A DNA stretch of 64,000 nucleotides, from positions 310,001 through 374,000 of the forward strand of contig JBMNNB010000001.1 in assembly GCA_050953725.1 (NCBI GenBank), in the 5' to 3' direction. Source of the DNA: DTU053 sp012520115. GTDB taxonomy: Bacteria > Bacillota > Clostridia > Oscillospirales > Acutalibacteraceae. Of this stretch, positions 25,770 through 34,208 are shown piece after piece. The notes beneath the pieces were generated by a model, which worked only from the letters and a program-made list of their open reading frames with translations, was not told the origin of the DNA and searched no databases. The translations under genes were made by a program, and so were the position numbers. Position 1 is the stretch's first letter; every line of letters begins with the position of its first letter.

Positions 25770-28325
25770 GTGGGAATTGACCAGAAGAAAGCAGGCGTAG
25801 TGCTTTCTTACCTTGCAATGGGTATAAACAGTATTGTATCAATTCTATATACTCCGTTTATGACTCGTCTGCTTGGACAAAGCGAGTATGGATTGTATAA
25901 TATTGTTTTTTCTTTTGTAAGCTATCTTGGCCTTATGAGCTTAGGCTTTACAGGCTCTTACATCAGATTTTATACCCGTCAGAAGCTCAGAGGAGATAAA
26001 GAAAGCATTGCAAGCCTTAACGGTATGTACATGCTCATATTCATATGTGTCAGTCTGATTACGCTTGTAATCGGAACTGTTTTCGTTTTCAATGTTGACT
26101 TAATATTTGAAAGAGGTCTGACTGAACACGAAATACAAACGGCACAAAAGCTGATTGCATTGCTTGTTTTCAATATTGCCCTTACCTTTCCCGCAAGTGT
26201 TTTTGATTCATACTTAATGGCAAACGAAAAATTCTTTTTTCATCGCCTGATTGCTTTATTAAGAACGGTTCTGAATCCGCTTCTGGCTTTACCTTTATTG
26301 TTTATGGGCTTTAAGTCCATCAGTCTTGTTATTGTTACTACCGTTCTGACAATAACAAGCCTTTGCGTAAACTCATATTATTGCTTTAAGAAACTGCAGA
26401 TGAAGTTCAGTTTCCGCAATTTTGAATTAGGTCAACTCAAAGAGATTTCCATTTTTTCATCCTATCTTTTCATCAGTGAAATAGTAAATCAGATTAACTG
26501 GTCTGTCGGCAAGGTGGTTTTAGGTATCACTGCAGGCACGGCAGCAGTTGCCGTTTTTTCCTTAGGCGCACAGCTTAATACATATTACATGTCTTTCTCT
26601 ACCTCAATTTCAACAGTATTTTTGCCTCGCATTAACGCCATTGTCGCAAGGACAAATGATAACAGCGAGCTTAATTCGCTCTTTGTAAAAGTGGGCAGAA
26701 TACAGTTTATTGTTTTGTCTTTTATTAGTACAACTCTTATCTTTTTCGGCACCCCGATAATCAGAATTTTCGGCGGAGAGGGCTATGAATTGTCGTACCC
26801 GGTAACACTTCTGCTTGTGCTGCCCGTGACGATTCCCCTGGTTCAGAACATCGGTATTGAAATACAAAAAGCGAAAAATATGCACAGATTCAGGTCTTTG
26901 ACATACTTTTTCCTCGCCGTACTCAATGTTATTCTGACAATACCTTTAAGCTCTGCCTATGGCCCTGTAGGTGCCGCAGTCGGTACTGCCGTTTCCCTTA
27001 TTATAGGAAACGGAATTATGATGAACTGGTATTATCATAAAAAAGTAGGCATTGATATAATCAATTTCTGGAAGGAAATCCTGCGGTTTTTGCCCGCAGT
27101 CGCTGTTCCCTCAATCTTTGGCGTGTGCGTGCTTTTGTTTGCGGATACAAGCAATATTATCTTCGCCATTTTCTTAGGCGGAATTTTCGCATTGATTTTT
27201 GCCGTGAGCATGTGGTTTTTGGGCTTCAATAAATATGAAAAGGCTTTGTTCAAGGGTCTTTTGATATCGGCACTCAGATTGCTGAAACGGGTAATGGGAA
27301 AAATGAAAAATAACGAAAGTCAACAGAACAGCATTGAAAACATTATCGGCGAACAAGATATAAGCACCCGTGCCATTGCTGCTTATAACACCGATGAAGA
27401 AACACGGATGCAAAGCTCCTCCGGCGGTGTCTTCTCTCTTCTGGCGAATGACACAATCAAGGCCGGCGGTGTTGTGGTCGGGGCTGTTTTTGATGATGAT
27501 TTTAATGTAGTCCACTCCTTTGCCGAAACAAAAGTCGAGCTTATTAAAATGTACGGCTCAAAATATGTGAAAAGCAAAGCAGAAGGATGTTACAAAAAGA
27601 CTAAAGAATTATTGGAAAGCGGGAGAAGGGTGTATTTCTCCGGTACGCCCTGTCAGATTGCCGCTCTCAAGGCTTTTCTGAAAAATGATTATGATAACCT
27701 TTTGTGTCAGGATATAATCTGCCACGGAACGCCCGAGCCATCAGTTTGGAGTAAATATTTAAGCTATATAGAAGAAAAGTATAATTTCAGAGCGAAAAAA
27801 ATATCTTTCCGTGATAAAAGTATGGATGGATGGCTAAAGTCCTCATTTGCAGCAGAATTTGAAAATGGCAAAACAATCAAAGAAAATCTTGAAAACAATC
27901 TTTATCTGAAGGTCTTTTTAAGCGATATAGCCTTGACCAGATCCTGTTACAACTGTTCCTTTAAAGGTATTTCAAGGCAGGCAGATATAACCCTTGCGGA
28001 TTTCTGGGGAGTGCAGAAGGAATACCCCGAAATGTTTGACAATAAAGGTACTTCACTTATATTGATTCATTCGGACAAGGGACAGTGTGCAATCGAAGCA
28101 ATTAAACAAGAGCTGAAGTTTGTTGAGGTACAGGATGTTAAAAAGGCAGTTTCATATAATCCCGCAGCTTTAAGACCTGCCTCTATGCACCCCAAAAGGC
28201 AGGAATTCTTTGAGGATATGGATAAGCTCGCCTTTGACGAGCTTGCAAAAAAATACTGCTCCGAGACTCTTTCAGAAAGATTTACAACGCTCCTTAAAAA
28301 AGCATATAGGAAAATATTCAGGTAA
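25770..28325 (+). CDS. Fusion: Wzx-type flippase + FrhB-like (F420 hydrogenase beta-subunit) domain
   Basis: An 851-aa protein. Residues 1-~500 have about 12-14 membrane segments typical of MATE/PST-type polysaccharide flippases (FMTRLLGQSEYGLYN near the N-terminus), which move lipid-linked units across the membrane. After a linker (~500-535), residues ~536-851 match the FrhB/FdhB-like domain: AYNTDEETRMQSSSGGVF, YGSKYVKS, FSGTPCQIAALKAF, DIICHGTPEPSVWSKYL, and the CxxC signature SCYNCSFKG...DITLADFWG. Such proteins normally stand alone in polysaccharide clusters and start with a two-[4Fe-4S] ferredoxin domain. Here that domain is absent and the flippase takes its place. The reading frame is continuous. 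The GTG start abuts the preceding stop. Confidence 0.85.
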   Translation: MGIDQKKAGVVLSYLAMGINSIVSILYTPFMTRLLGQSEYGLYNIVFSFVSYLGLMSLGFTGSYIRFYTRQKLRGDKESIASLNGMYMLIFICVSLITLVIGTVFVFNVDLIFERGLTEHEIQTAQKLIALLVFNIALTFPASVFDSYLMANEKFFFHRLIALLRTVLNPLLALPLLFMGFKSISLVIVTTVLTITSLCVNSYYCFKKLQMKFSFRNFELGQLKEISIFSSYLFISEIVNQINWSVGKVVLGITAGTAAVAVFSLGAQLNTYYMSFSTSISTVFLPRINAIVARTNDNSELNSLFVKVGRIQFIVLSFISTTLIFFGTPIIRIFGGEGYELSYPVTLLLVLPVTIPLVQNIGIEIQKAKNMHRFRSLTYFFLAVLNVILTIPLSSAYGPVGAAVGTAVSLIIGNGIMMNWYYHKKVGIDIINFWKEILRFLPAVAVPSIFGVCVLLFADTSNIIFAIFLGGIFALIFAVSMWFLGFNKYEKALFKGLLISALRLLKRVMGKMKNNESQQNSIENIIGEQDISTRAIAAYNTDEETRMQSSSGGVFSLLANDTIKAGGVVVGAVFDDDFNVVHSFAETKVELIKMYGSKYVKSKAEGCYKKTKELLESGRRVYFSGTPCQIAALKAFLKNDYDNLLCQDIICHGTPEPSVWSKYLSYIEEKYNFRAKKISFRDKSMDGWLKSSFAAEFENGKTIKENLENNLYLKVFLSDIALTRSCYNCSFKGISRQADITLADFWGVQKEYPEMFDNKGTSLILIHSDKGQCAIEAIKQELKFVEVQDVKKAVSYNPAALRPASMHPKRQEFFEDMDKLAFDELAKKYCSETLSERFTTLLKKAYRKIFR

Positions 28326-28339
28326 AATAGCAACAGCAT

Positions 28340-28370
28340 CCCCCTGCAAGTGAAAGCAGGGGGAATTTTT
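28340..28370 (+). terminator. Terminator of the polysaccharide operon
   Basis: CCCCCTGC/GCAGGGGG stem followed by AATTTTTT. Confidence 0.9.
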
Positions 28371-28419
28371 TATACTGCCCGCATCAAAACTGCTGACAAT
28401 GTAAATCTTCGCAAAATAT

Positions 28420-28443
28420 AAAGCACCCTTACGGGGTGCTTTT
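28420..28443. terminator. Second hairpin between convergent units
   Basis: AAAGCACCC-TTAC-GGGTGCTTTT. It can act on either strand and lies about 60 nt beyond the stop of the minus-strand gpsA-like gene. Confidence 0.75.
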
Positions 28444-28501
28444 CATAAGCAGATGTTTGTTTGCGCAAAAGGGGAGTGACAAAGAGCAGGTAAACCACCG
28501 A

Positions 28502-29554
28502 TTATTCAGCACAGACAAAAGTAAAGTCATCCCAGGGCAGATTTACGGCTTTCTTATCGCTGATAATCTCATCCACATGCAATAAAAGGGGAAAATCCTT
28601 AGCATCAAGCACGCCTTTTGCCGCAGCTATTTTGATTGCCCTTGCGACACGCTCCGCAACCACCAGAGATTCCAGCGTTACTCCGTTCAATTCTTCCTTT
28701 GCTTCGTCAATACTCAGTCCCCGACCCAGCAAAATGCCGATAAGTCTTGTCCGTCCGCCGTAAACGGTCACATACAGGTCACCGTAACCTACCGAAAGGT
28801 TTTCGAGTGTTGCCGCCCCCTGATATTCAAGCAGCTTATACATTTCTCTTACTGCCTGACCGAATATGGCTGCCTGAGAATTAAAGTGAAGCTCGCTGTC
28901 AAGCCCGAATTCTCTCTGATTCAAGCCGATTGTAAGTGCTATGCCCAGAGCATAGCCGTTTTTTAATGCCACTGCGCTTTCGATACCGGTCACGTCTGTT
29001 GAAAGACTGATATGATAATATCCGGTCTCCATGGTTTCTTTCATCATCTTTAAGGTACCCATATCATGCCCGCAAAAAGCAACCACGGTCTGGTCGTGGG
29101 CCACAAGTTCATAACTCGTGCACGGGCCGCCTATTGCATTAATCGATAAATTCTTGCCGAGCGCTTTACATTTTTCTTCCCATATATCAGGATAGGTCAG
29201 GAGTTTCCCGTCTGCTGTATCCGTCAAACCCTTAGTCACGCTGAGTATAGGCATTTTATCAGGGATTTTCGGCAGAATAAAATCGCCGAACCAATCCACG
29301 CCGAAGCTTGAAACACCGCAGATAATAAAAGCAGAGCCTGCGATAGCATCATCCACTTCTTCGATTTGATAATACTTTATTCCGCACGGAAAGGCTTTAT
29401 TAAATTTCGGATGTTTATTTTCTTGTCTGCAAGTTTCAATAATCTCTCTGTCTAAGTGTGTTCCCACCAGACGAACTTCATGCCCGTTTTCTCTTGCCGG
29501 AAAGGCCAATGCAGAGCCCATCATGCCCGCACCTATAATTGTAACGACCGCCAT
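28502..29554 (-). CDS. GpsA-like NAD(P)-dependent glycerol-3-phosphate dehydrogenase
   Basis: A 350-aa Rossmann-fold dehydrogenase. The N-terminal nucleotide motif is GAGMMGSALAFPAR, followed by ILSVTKGL and GGPCTSYELV, which stands for the family GPSfAxE. The catalytic Lys lies in SAVALKNGYALGIAL. The substrate motif is diverged from canonical GpsA, so a related 2-hydroxyacid or sugar-phosphate substrate remains possible. GpsA supplies sn-glycerol-3-phosphate for phospholipids and some wall polymers. It is monocistronic, on the strand opposite to the polysaccharide operon. Confidence 0.75.
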   Translation of the reverse strand: MAVVTIIGAGMMGSALAFPARENGHEVRLVGTHLDREIIETCRQENKHPKFNKAFPCGIKYYQIEEVDDAIAGSAFIICGVSSFGVDWFGDFILPKIPDKMPILSVTKGLTDTADGKLLTYPDIWEEKCKALGKNLSINAIGGPCTSYELVAHDQTVVAFCGHDMGTLKMMKETMETGYYHISLSTDVTGIESAVALKNGYALGIALTIGLNQREFGLDSELHFNSQAAIFGQAVREMYKLLEYQGAATLENLSVGYGDLYVTVYGGRTRLIGILLGRGLSIDEAKEELNGVTLESLVVAERVARAIKIAAAKGVLDAKDFPLLLHVDEIISDKKAVNLPWDDFTFVCAE

Positions 29555-29658
29555 TCATTCCAGCCCCTTGGTTGTAATTTTTTAACTCAATGATTTTTAA
29601 TTATTCCTCAAAATCATATTGACACATTGAAAACATAGTATCACAAAAAGCCCCATAA

Positions 29659-29808
29659 AACAACGCCGTATCAATCAGCGAAGAAGAGGAGCCGGACGAC
29701 GGATTTCCTGTTGGTTTCCCGGTTCCCGTAACCTCTTTTTTTGCGACAATAGCTGAATTCTTCCGTAACATTCTTGAGTTCTTCAGAAGGATTTTCGATT
29801 TTGCCTGA
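29659..29808 (+). pseudogene. Remnant: C-terminal tail of a secreted protein
   Basis: An open stretch of 49 codons ending in TGA with no usable start codon and an in-frame TAA just before it. The translation, ISEEEEPDDGFPVG then FFATIAEFFRNILEFFRRIF, is an acidic linker followed by an amphipathic aromatic/basic tail of the kind found at the ends of large secreted clostridial proteins (recollection). No other part of such a gene is present. The rest of 29555-29926 shows only AT-rich spacer. Confidence 0.4.
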
Positions 29809-29881
29809 ACCCAGAGGCTTACAGTTTCTTTGTTGTCATCGCAAAGCTTTAAACACAGTAAGTAAACATAAACATATAACA

Positions 29882-29914
29882 GCAGGGTCCCTTCAATAAG
29901 GGGCCCTGCATTTT
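29882..29914 (+). terminator. Strong hairpin, probable terminator
   Basis: GCAGGGTCCC/GGGGCCCTGC with a 9-nt loop, followed by ATTTTCTT on the plus strand. It lies downstream of the secreted-protein remnant; on the minus strand no T-run follows it. Confidence 0.55.
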
Positions 29915-29926
29915 CTTAAGGCGTCT

Positions 29927-30130
29927 TCACCCAATGTGTTTCTTAATACTTTTCACAGAATCCTGCTTATCCGCCTCTGCACGCTGACGGTCAGCATAGG
30001 CATGAACATATTTTTTAATGAGTGCATACTTTTTGGCTGCGCCTATCTGTTTTCTGATGAGCAGATTGAAGGATGCAAATGTCCCTGTGAAATCGGAGGT
30101 TCTGTTCTCTCCTCCTTCACGGCTTTTCAA
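29927..30130 (-). CDS. Possible small basic protein coupled to the ABC exporter
   Basis: A 67-aa frame starting with TTG, which overlaps the ABC gene's TGA stop (TTGA), a layout typical of coupled translation. The C-terminal half is rich in Lys, Arg and Ala and probably helical (KKYALIKKYVHAYADRQRAEADK). No family is recognised. It could be a real small partner, or a decayed tail left by rearrangement. GAAGGAGGAG lies inside the frame near its start and might serve another start. Confidence 0.3.
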   Translation of the reverse strand: MKSREGGENRTSDFTGTFASFNLLIRKQIGAAKKYALIKKYVHAYADRQRAEADKQDSVKSIKKHIG

Positions 30131-31944
30131 CTGTCTTCCCGGTCGAACTGTGAGCGGTACAGAGAAGCGTAGAAGCCGTTATCGGCAATCAGTGAATCGT
30201 GAGTGCCGGTCTCGACGATGCGCCCGTCACGCATGACAAGAATTAAGTCGGCGTGGCGAATGGTGGAAAGCCGGTGTGCGATAACAAAGCAGGTCTTTCC
30301 ACGCATCAACGAACGCATGGCCGACTGTATTTTCCGCTCGGTCTGTGTATCAACGTTCGAGGTAGCCTCGTCGAGAATCAGCATTTTTGAATCAATCAGC
30401 ATGGCGCGAGCGATTGTCAAAAGCTGCTTCTGGCCTTTTGAGATATTTACTCCGTTGTCGCTCAGAACCGTGTTATAACCGTTCGGCAAACGCTTAATGT
30501 AACCGTGTATCTTCGCAGCCTTCGCAGCTGCCTCGACCTCGGCAAGAGTAACGCCGTCCTTGCCGTATGCGATGTTTTCGAAAATGGTACCGTGGAAGAG
30601 CCATGTATCCTGCAGTACCATTGTGTACGCTCTGCGAAGACTTGCCCGAGTTACATCACGCACGTCGTGGTCGTCGACGGTTATGCTTCCTTCGTTTATG
30701 TCATAAAATCGCATAAGCAAATTGATGATAGTCGTTTTTCCGGCTCCGGTCGGGCCGACTATGGCTATCAGCTTTCCGCTGTCCGCCGTGAAATTCAGGT
30801 CGTGGAGTATGGTTTTTCCGTTTTCATAACCGAAGGTCACATTCTCAAGGCGCACATCTCCCCGCACATCAGTAAGCGTCAGCGCGTCGGGAGCGTCGTC
30901 CGGTTCGGGAAGCTCGTCTATTAGCCTGAATACACGCTCTGCTGCTGCGAAGGTCGACTGAAGCTCACTGATAATGTTCGCAAACTCATTGATAGGCCCG
31001 GAGAATTTGCGGGAATAGAGTACAAACGATGAAATATCGCCCAGCGAAATTCCGCCTGTGAGGTAGAGCAGAGAACCGAAAACGCTTATCATTGCAAGAG
31101 AGATGTTGTTGATGAAATTAACCGAGGGGCCGGTTATTCTTCCGTAGTACTCGGTTTCGAAATATGCGTCTACGGCATCGGTATTGTGTGCATCGAAGCG
31201 GTTTATCATGACATCCTCTCGGTTGTAGGCCTTGATGGTCTTGAGCCCGCCGGTTATTTCCTCGACATAACCGTTCAACTCTCCGAGCTTTATTGAGCGT
31301 TTACGGAAAAGCGGACGCACACGCTTCGTCATATATCGGGTGAACAGTATCGACGCCGGGATTGTAACGGTAAAGACCAGGACAAGCGGCGGACAAATCA
31401 TCAGCATCATAACTAACGAGCCGACAACAGTTATCAGGCTGGTCGCTATATGGAGCAGGTCGGTCGACAGCGAGGCGTTTATCGTATCTATATCGTAGGA
31501 AATGATGCTGATTATTTCACCCGTCTGATGACGGTCGAAGAAGGAGACGGGCAGACGGGTCAGACGGTCGAATACATCACGGCGCATACGGTAGACGACG
31601 CTGCGACTCAGCTTTATCATTATGATTGACAGGACATAGCTCATAACCGAGGATGCGATATAGAAGCCTATCATAAGCGATGCGTAAAAGAACACCGTAC
31701 TGAAGTCCACCTTGCCCTTGCCCGGTTCAATTGCATCAATAGCACGTCCGGACAGTGTAGGTCCTACAAGGGATAATAAATTGCTTGAGACGGTAAGCAG
31801 TGCCGCCAGCAGCAGGAGCCATTTATAGTGATAAAGATATTTCCACAGCCTGGCGAGCAGATATTTTTTCGGCGTTTTGACACGATTCTGAGCATCTACT
31901 GCGCGTCTTATCGAACCGGTATCAAATTTAGAGTTTTTGTTCAT
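30127..31944 (-). CDS. Heterodimeric ABC exporter, catalytic-site half (TMD-NBD)
   Basis: A 605-aa half-transporter with six membrane segments (~40-330) and a C-terminal nucleotide-binding domain. Walker A is GPTGAGKTT (about 398) and Walker B is MLILDEATSNVD with the catalytic Glu. The switch His is in IAHRLST. The signature is ISKGQ instead of LSGGQ. The partner gene has the reverse pattern, so together they form one competent and one degenerate ATP site, as in BmrCD, LmrCD and TM287/288. Such pumps export drugs or other amphipathic compounds. ATGA-type overlap with the upstream partner indicates coupled translation. Confidence 0.93.
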   Translation of the reverse strand: MNKNSKFDTGSIRRAVDAQNRVKTPKKYLLARLWKYLYHYKWLLLLAALLTVSSNLLSLVGPTLSGRAIDAIEPGKGKVDFSTVFFYASLMIGFYIASSVMSYVLSIIMIKLSRSVVYRMRRDVFDRLTRLPVSFFDRHQTGEIISIISYDIDTINASLSTDLLHIATSLITVVGSLVMMLMICPPLVLVFTVTIPASILFTRYMTKRVRPLFRKRSIKLGELNGYVEEITGGLKTIKAYNREDVMINRFDAHNTDAVDAYFETEYYGRITGPSVNFINNISLAMISVFGSLLYLTGGISLGDISSFVLYSRKFSGPINEFANIISELQSTFAAAERVFRLIDELPEPDDAPDALTLTDVRGDVRLENVTFGYENGKTILHDLNFTADSGKLIAIVGPTGAGKTTIINLLMRFYDINEGSITVDDHDVRDVTRASLRRAYTMVLQDTWLFHGTIFENIAYGKDGVTLAEVEAAAKAAKIHGYIKRLPNGYNTVLSDNGVNISKGQKQLLTIARAMLIDSKMLILDEATSNVDTQTERKIQSAMRSLMRGKTCFVIAHRLSTIRHADLILVMRDGRIVETGTHDSLIADNGFYASLYRSQFDREDS

Positions 31945-33653
31945 TCAATACCATCTCCCATCTGAGTCTCGGCAATCTCACGGTAGCTCTCACAATTCTT
32001 CATCAGCTCAGAATGAGTTCCCTTCCCGATTACCCGACCATCGTCCAGCATGATAATAAGGTCAGCCGAACGTATCGAGCTTACCCGCTGTGCGACGATG
32101 ACCTTTGTTACACCCTCACAGCTTCTGCGAAGAGCTGAGCGCAGTGCGGCGTCGGTTTTGTAATCGAGTGCGCTCGACGAGTCGTCAAGAATGAGTATTT
32201 CCGGATTACCCGCAAGCGCCCGTGCAATAAACATGCGCTGCTTCTGTCCGCCGCTGAGGTTGGCACCCATGACGGTCAGCACATAATTGTAGCCGTCCTC
32301 TTTTTCTCGAATAAAGGCATCTGCTTGCGCAAGCTTTGCCGCTCTGATAATATCCTCATCGGAAATATCACGACCAAAGCGTATGTTTTCCGAAATCGTG
32401 TCGGCCATCAGAAAATCGTTCTGCAGCACCACTCCGAAACGCTTTCGAAGCTCATCCTCGGGAATGCCTCGGATATCGTCGCCGTCTATCCTCACGACGC
32501 CGGAATCCGGGTCATAGAAGCGCATCAGCAGATTGACGATTGTCGTCTTTCCGCTTCCTGTTGCCCCGATGATGCCGAGCGTCTGACCGTGCCTGAGTCC
32601 GAAGCTGAGTTCCGATATATTAGGCTCGGTTTTGTTATAGGAAAAGGTTACGTTATCAAATTCTATGTGATATCCGTTGTCTACGTGGTTTCGTTCGGTC
32701 AATTCGAAATCAGGCTCAGCCTCCAGCACCTCGGCTATGCGCCGGCCGGACGCAGAGCCCTTCGAGAGCCTGACGAATATTCGTGTGACCATCATCATCG
32801 CATTGAGTATTATAGTGAAGTAACTCAGGAAGGCGATGATCTTGCCCGGCTGTGTCAGTCCGGCATTGACCCTGAACGCACCGACCACAATTACCGCAGT
32901 AAGCCCGCCGTTGAGCAGAAGATTCATCACGGGACTCGTTATATTCATAACCATACCGGCTCTTTGTTCGCACCTTACCGCATCTTTATTAATCTCGTCG
33001 AAGCGTGCTCGCTCGTAGTCGGACTTCGACAGCGCCTTGATTACCCGCACGCCGGTCATATTCTCCTGTACCTTGCGAACGATTCTGTCGATGGCATTCT
33101 GCACCGATGTATAAAGAGGTATTCCACGGCGGGAGACAAGCCATACGACAAGCGCAATAAGCGGCAGAACTGCCACCAGCACAAGAGTCAACACCGGTTC
33201 GAGTGTGATGGTCACGCATATTCCGCCAATCAGAAGTATAGGAGCACGCACCCCCATACGCTGTATCATACTGAACATATTGTGAACGTTATATGTATCG
33301 GAAGTCAGTCGGGAGATAAGCGATGGCAGCGTAAACCGGTCGGTTTGAGCACAGCTCAGCCGCATGGTTCGGACGAAAAGGTCGTGCCGGATGTGCTCAG
33401 TGGTGTTGCGTGAAACCTTCGCAGCTATGCGGTTCGCCGAGATATTGCCGAGTATCGAAACGGCGGCGCACAGTATCATAACACCGCCCCATAGAAATAT
33501 GCCGGTTTTGCTTCCGCGCGGAACCACATCATCGATTATGTATGAAAGTATCCAGGGGAGTGCAAGATCCATAAGCGTGCCGATGAATTTAATTGTCAGC
33601 CCGAGACACATTAAAGATACGTACGGGCGCAGATAATGCATTATTTTTTTCAT
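31941..33653 (-). CDS. Heterodimeric ABC exporter, degenerate-site half (TMD-NBD)
   Basis: A 570-aa half-transporter. Six membrane segments lie within ~1-300. The nucleotide-binding domain has Walker A GATGSGKTT (about 361), canonical signature LSGGQ (about 463), Walker B EILILDDSSSALD with Asp in place of the catalytic Glu, and VAQRVSS with Gln in place of the switch His. These substitutions are the known marks of the non-hydrolysing half in heterodimeric exporters. It lies directly downstream of a MarR regulator (23-nt gap) and overlaps the next gene by 4 nt. Confidence 0.93.
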   Translation of the reverse strand: MKKIMHYLRPYVSLMCLGLTIKFIGTLMDLALPWILSYIIDDVVPRGSKTGIFLWGGVMILCAAVSILGNISANRIAAKVSRNTTEHIRHDLFVRTMRLSCAQTDRFTLPSLISRLTSDTYNVHNMFSMIQRMGVRAPILLIGGICVTITLEPVLTLVLVAVLPLIALVVWLVSRRGIPLYTSVQNAIDRIVRKVQENMTGVRVIKALSKSDYERARFDEINKDAVRCEQRAGMVMNITSPVMNLLLNGGLTAVIVVGAFRVNAGLTQPGKIIAFLSYFTIILNAMMMVTRIFVRLSKGSASGRRIAEVLEAEPDFELTERNHVDNGYHIEFDNVTFSYNKTEPNISELSFGLRHGQTLGIIGATGSGKTTIVNLLMRFYDPDSGVVRIDGDDIRGIPEDELRKRFGVVLQNDFLMADTISENIRFGRDISDEDIIRAAKLAQADAFIREKEDGYNYVLTVMGANLSGGQKQRMFIARALAGNPEILILDDSSSALDYKTDAALRSALRRSCEGVTKVIVAQRVSSIRSADLIIMLDDGRVIGKGTHSELMKNCESYREIAETQMGDGIE

Positions 33654-33676
33654 AAGCGTTATTACCGGACTTTCCT

Positions 33677-34123
33677 TCAGATTTCCGACTCTTCGTCTCG
33701 GGAGCTTACATAATCCGTTGCCCGATGCATTACGGTTTCTAAAAGCCGTGTTAAAAGCTCACATTCTTCCGGTGTGAATCCCTCCGTGATATAATTATTC
33801 CAGTCTCGAAGTACCTCCCGCACACGCGGCAGTATTTCGACTGCCTTATCGGTCGGGTAGACCTCGATTATGCGCTTGTCATTTGCAGACGGCCGCCTCT
33901 CTATGTAGCCGTTTTCCTCAAGCTTTGCGAGCTGGCGGGCAACATTGCTCTTGTTTATATAAATCTTCCGAGCCAGGCCGTCCTGTGATATCCCGGGGTG
34001 TCTGCATACGTTCAATATGTAGGTATACTGATGTCCGTTCAGCCCCGTACCCTCAAGCTTGTTGGTGCGGTACTGTGCCGCACATCGTGAGATTACGTTT
34101 ATACACCTCATGATCGATACCAT
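33677..34123 (-). CDS. MarR-family transcriptional regulator
   Basis: A 148-aa winged-helix protein. GISQDGLARKIYINKSNVARQLAKLEENGYIERRPSANDKRII gives the recognition helix and wing with the family DxR pattern. Helices for dimerisation flank it at both ends. CAGGAGG precedes the ATG at 34123. It is first in the operon with the two ABC genes, so it probably represses its own operon and is released by a pump substrate. A palindrome suited to be its operator lies at the start of the transcript. Confidence 0.9.
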   Translation of the reverse strand: MVSIMRCINVISRCAAQYRTNKLEGTGLNGHQYTYILNVCRHPGISQDGLARKIYINKSNVARQLAKLEENGYIERRPSANDKRIIEVYPTDKAVEILPRVREVLRDWNNYITEGFTPEECELLTRLLETVMHRATDYVSSRDEESEI

Positions 34124-34143
34124 TTTCGTACCTCCTGAACATC

Positions 34144-34163
34144 ATTGTTGCGCACGCAACTAT
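34144..34163 (-). promoter_or_regulatory. Palindrome at the marR transcription start, putative MarR operator
   Basis: GTTGCG-CA-CGCAAC (34147-34160) is perfect. With flanking bases it extends to ATtGTTGCGCACGCAACtAT, one mismatched pair. It lies immediately downstream of the promoter at 34171-34199, where a bound dimer would stop elongation or initiation. Confidence 0.65.
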
Positions 34164-34170
34164 TGATAAA

Positions 34171-34199
34171 AGGATAGCAGTTCTTCAGTCGTTTGTCAA
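34171..34199 (-). promoter_or_regulatory. Promoter of the marR-ABC exporter operon
   Basis: On the minus strand: TTGACA (34199-34194), a 17-bp spacer and TATCCT (34176-34171). Confidence 0.75.
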
Positions 34200-34208
34200 T
34201 CATCTTGA

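Noticed and set aside
29936..30172. 78-aa plus-strand frame at the end of the ABC operon
   Set aside because: It runs antisense across the ABC gene end, has no ribosome binding site and no recognisable family.
32325..33413. 362-aa plus-strand open frame
   Set aside because: It lies antisense to the ABC exporter half with clear Walker and signature motifs. Its His/Cys/Tyr-rich product resembles no protein.
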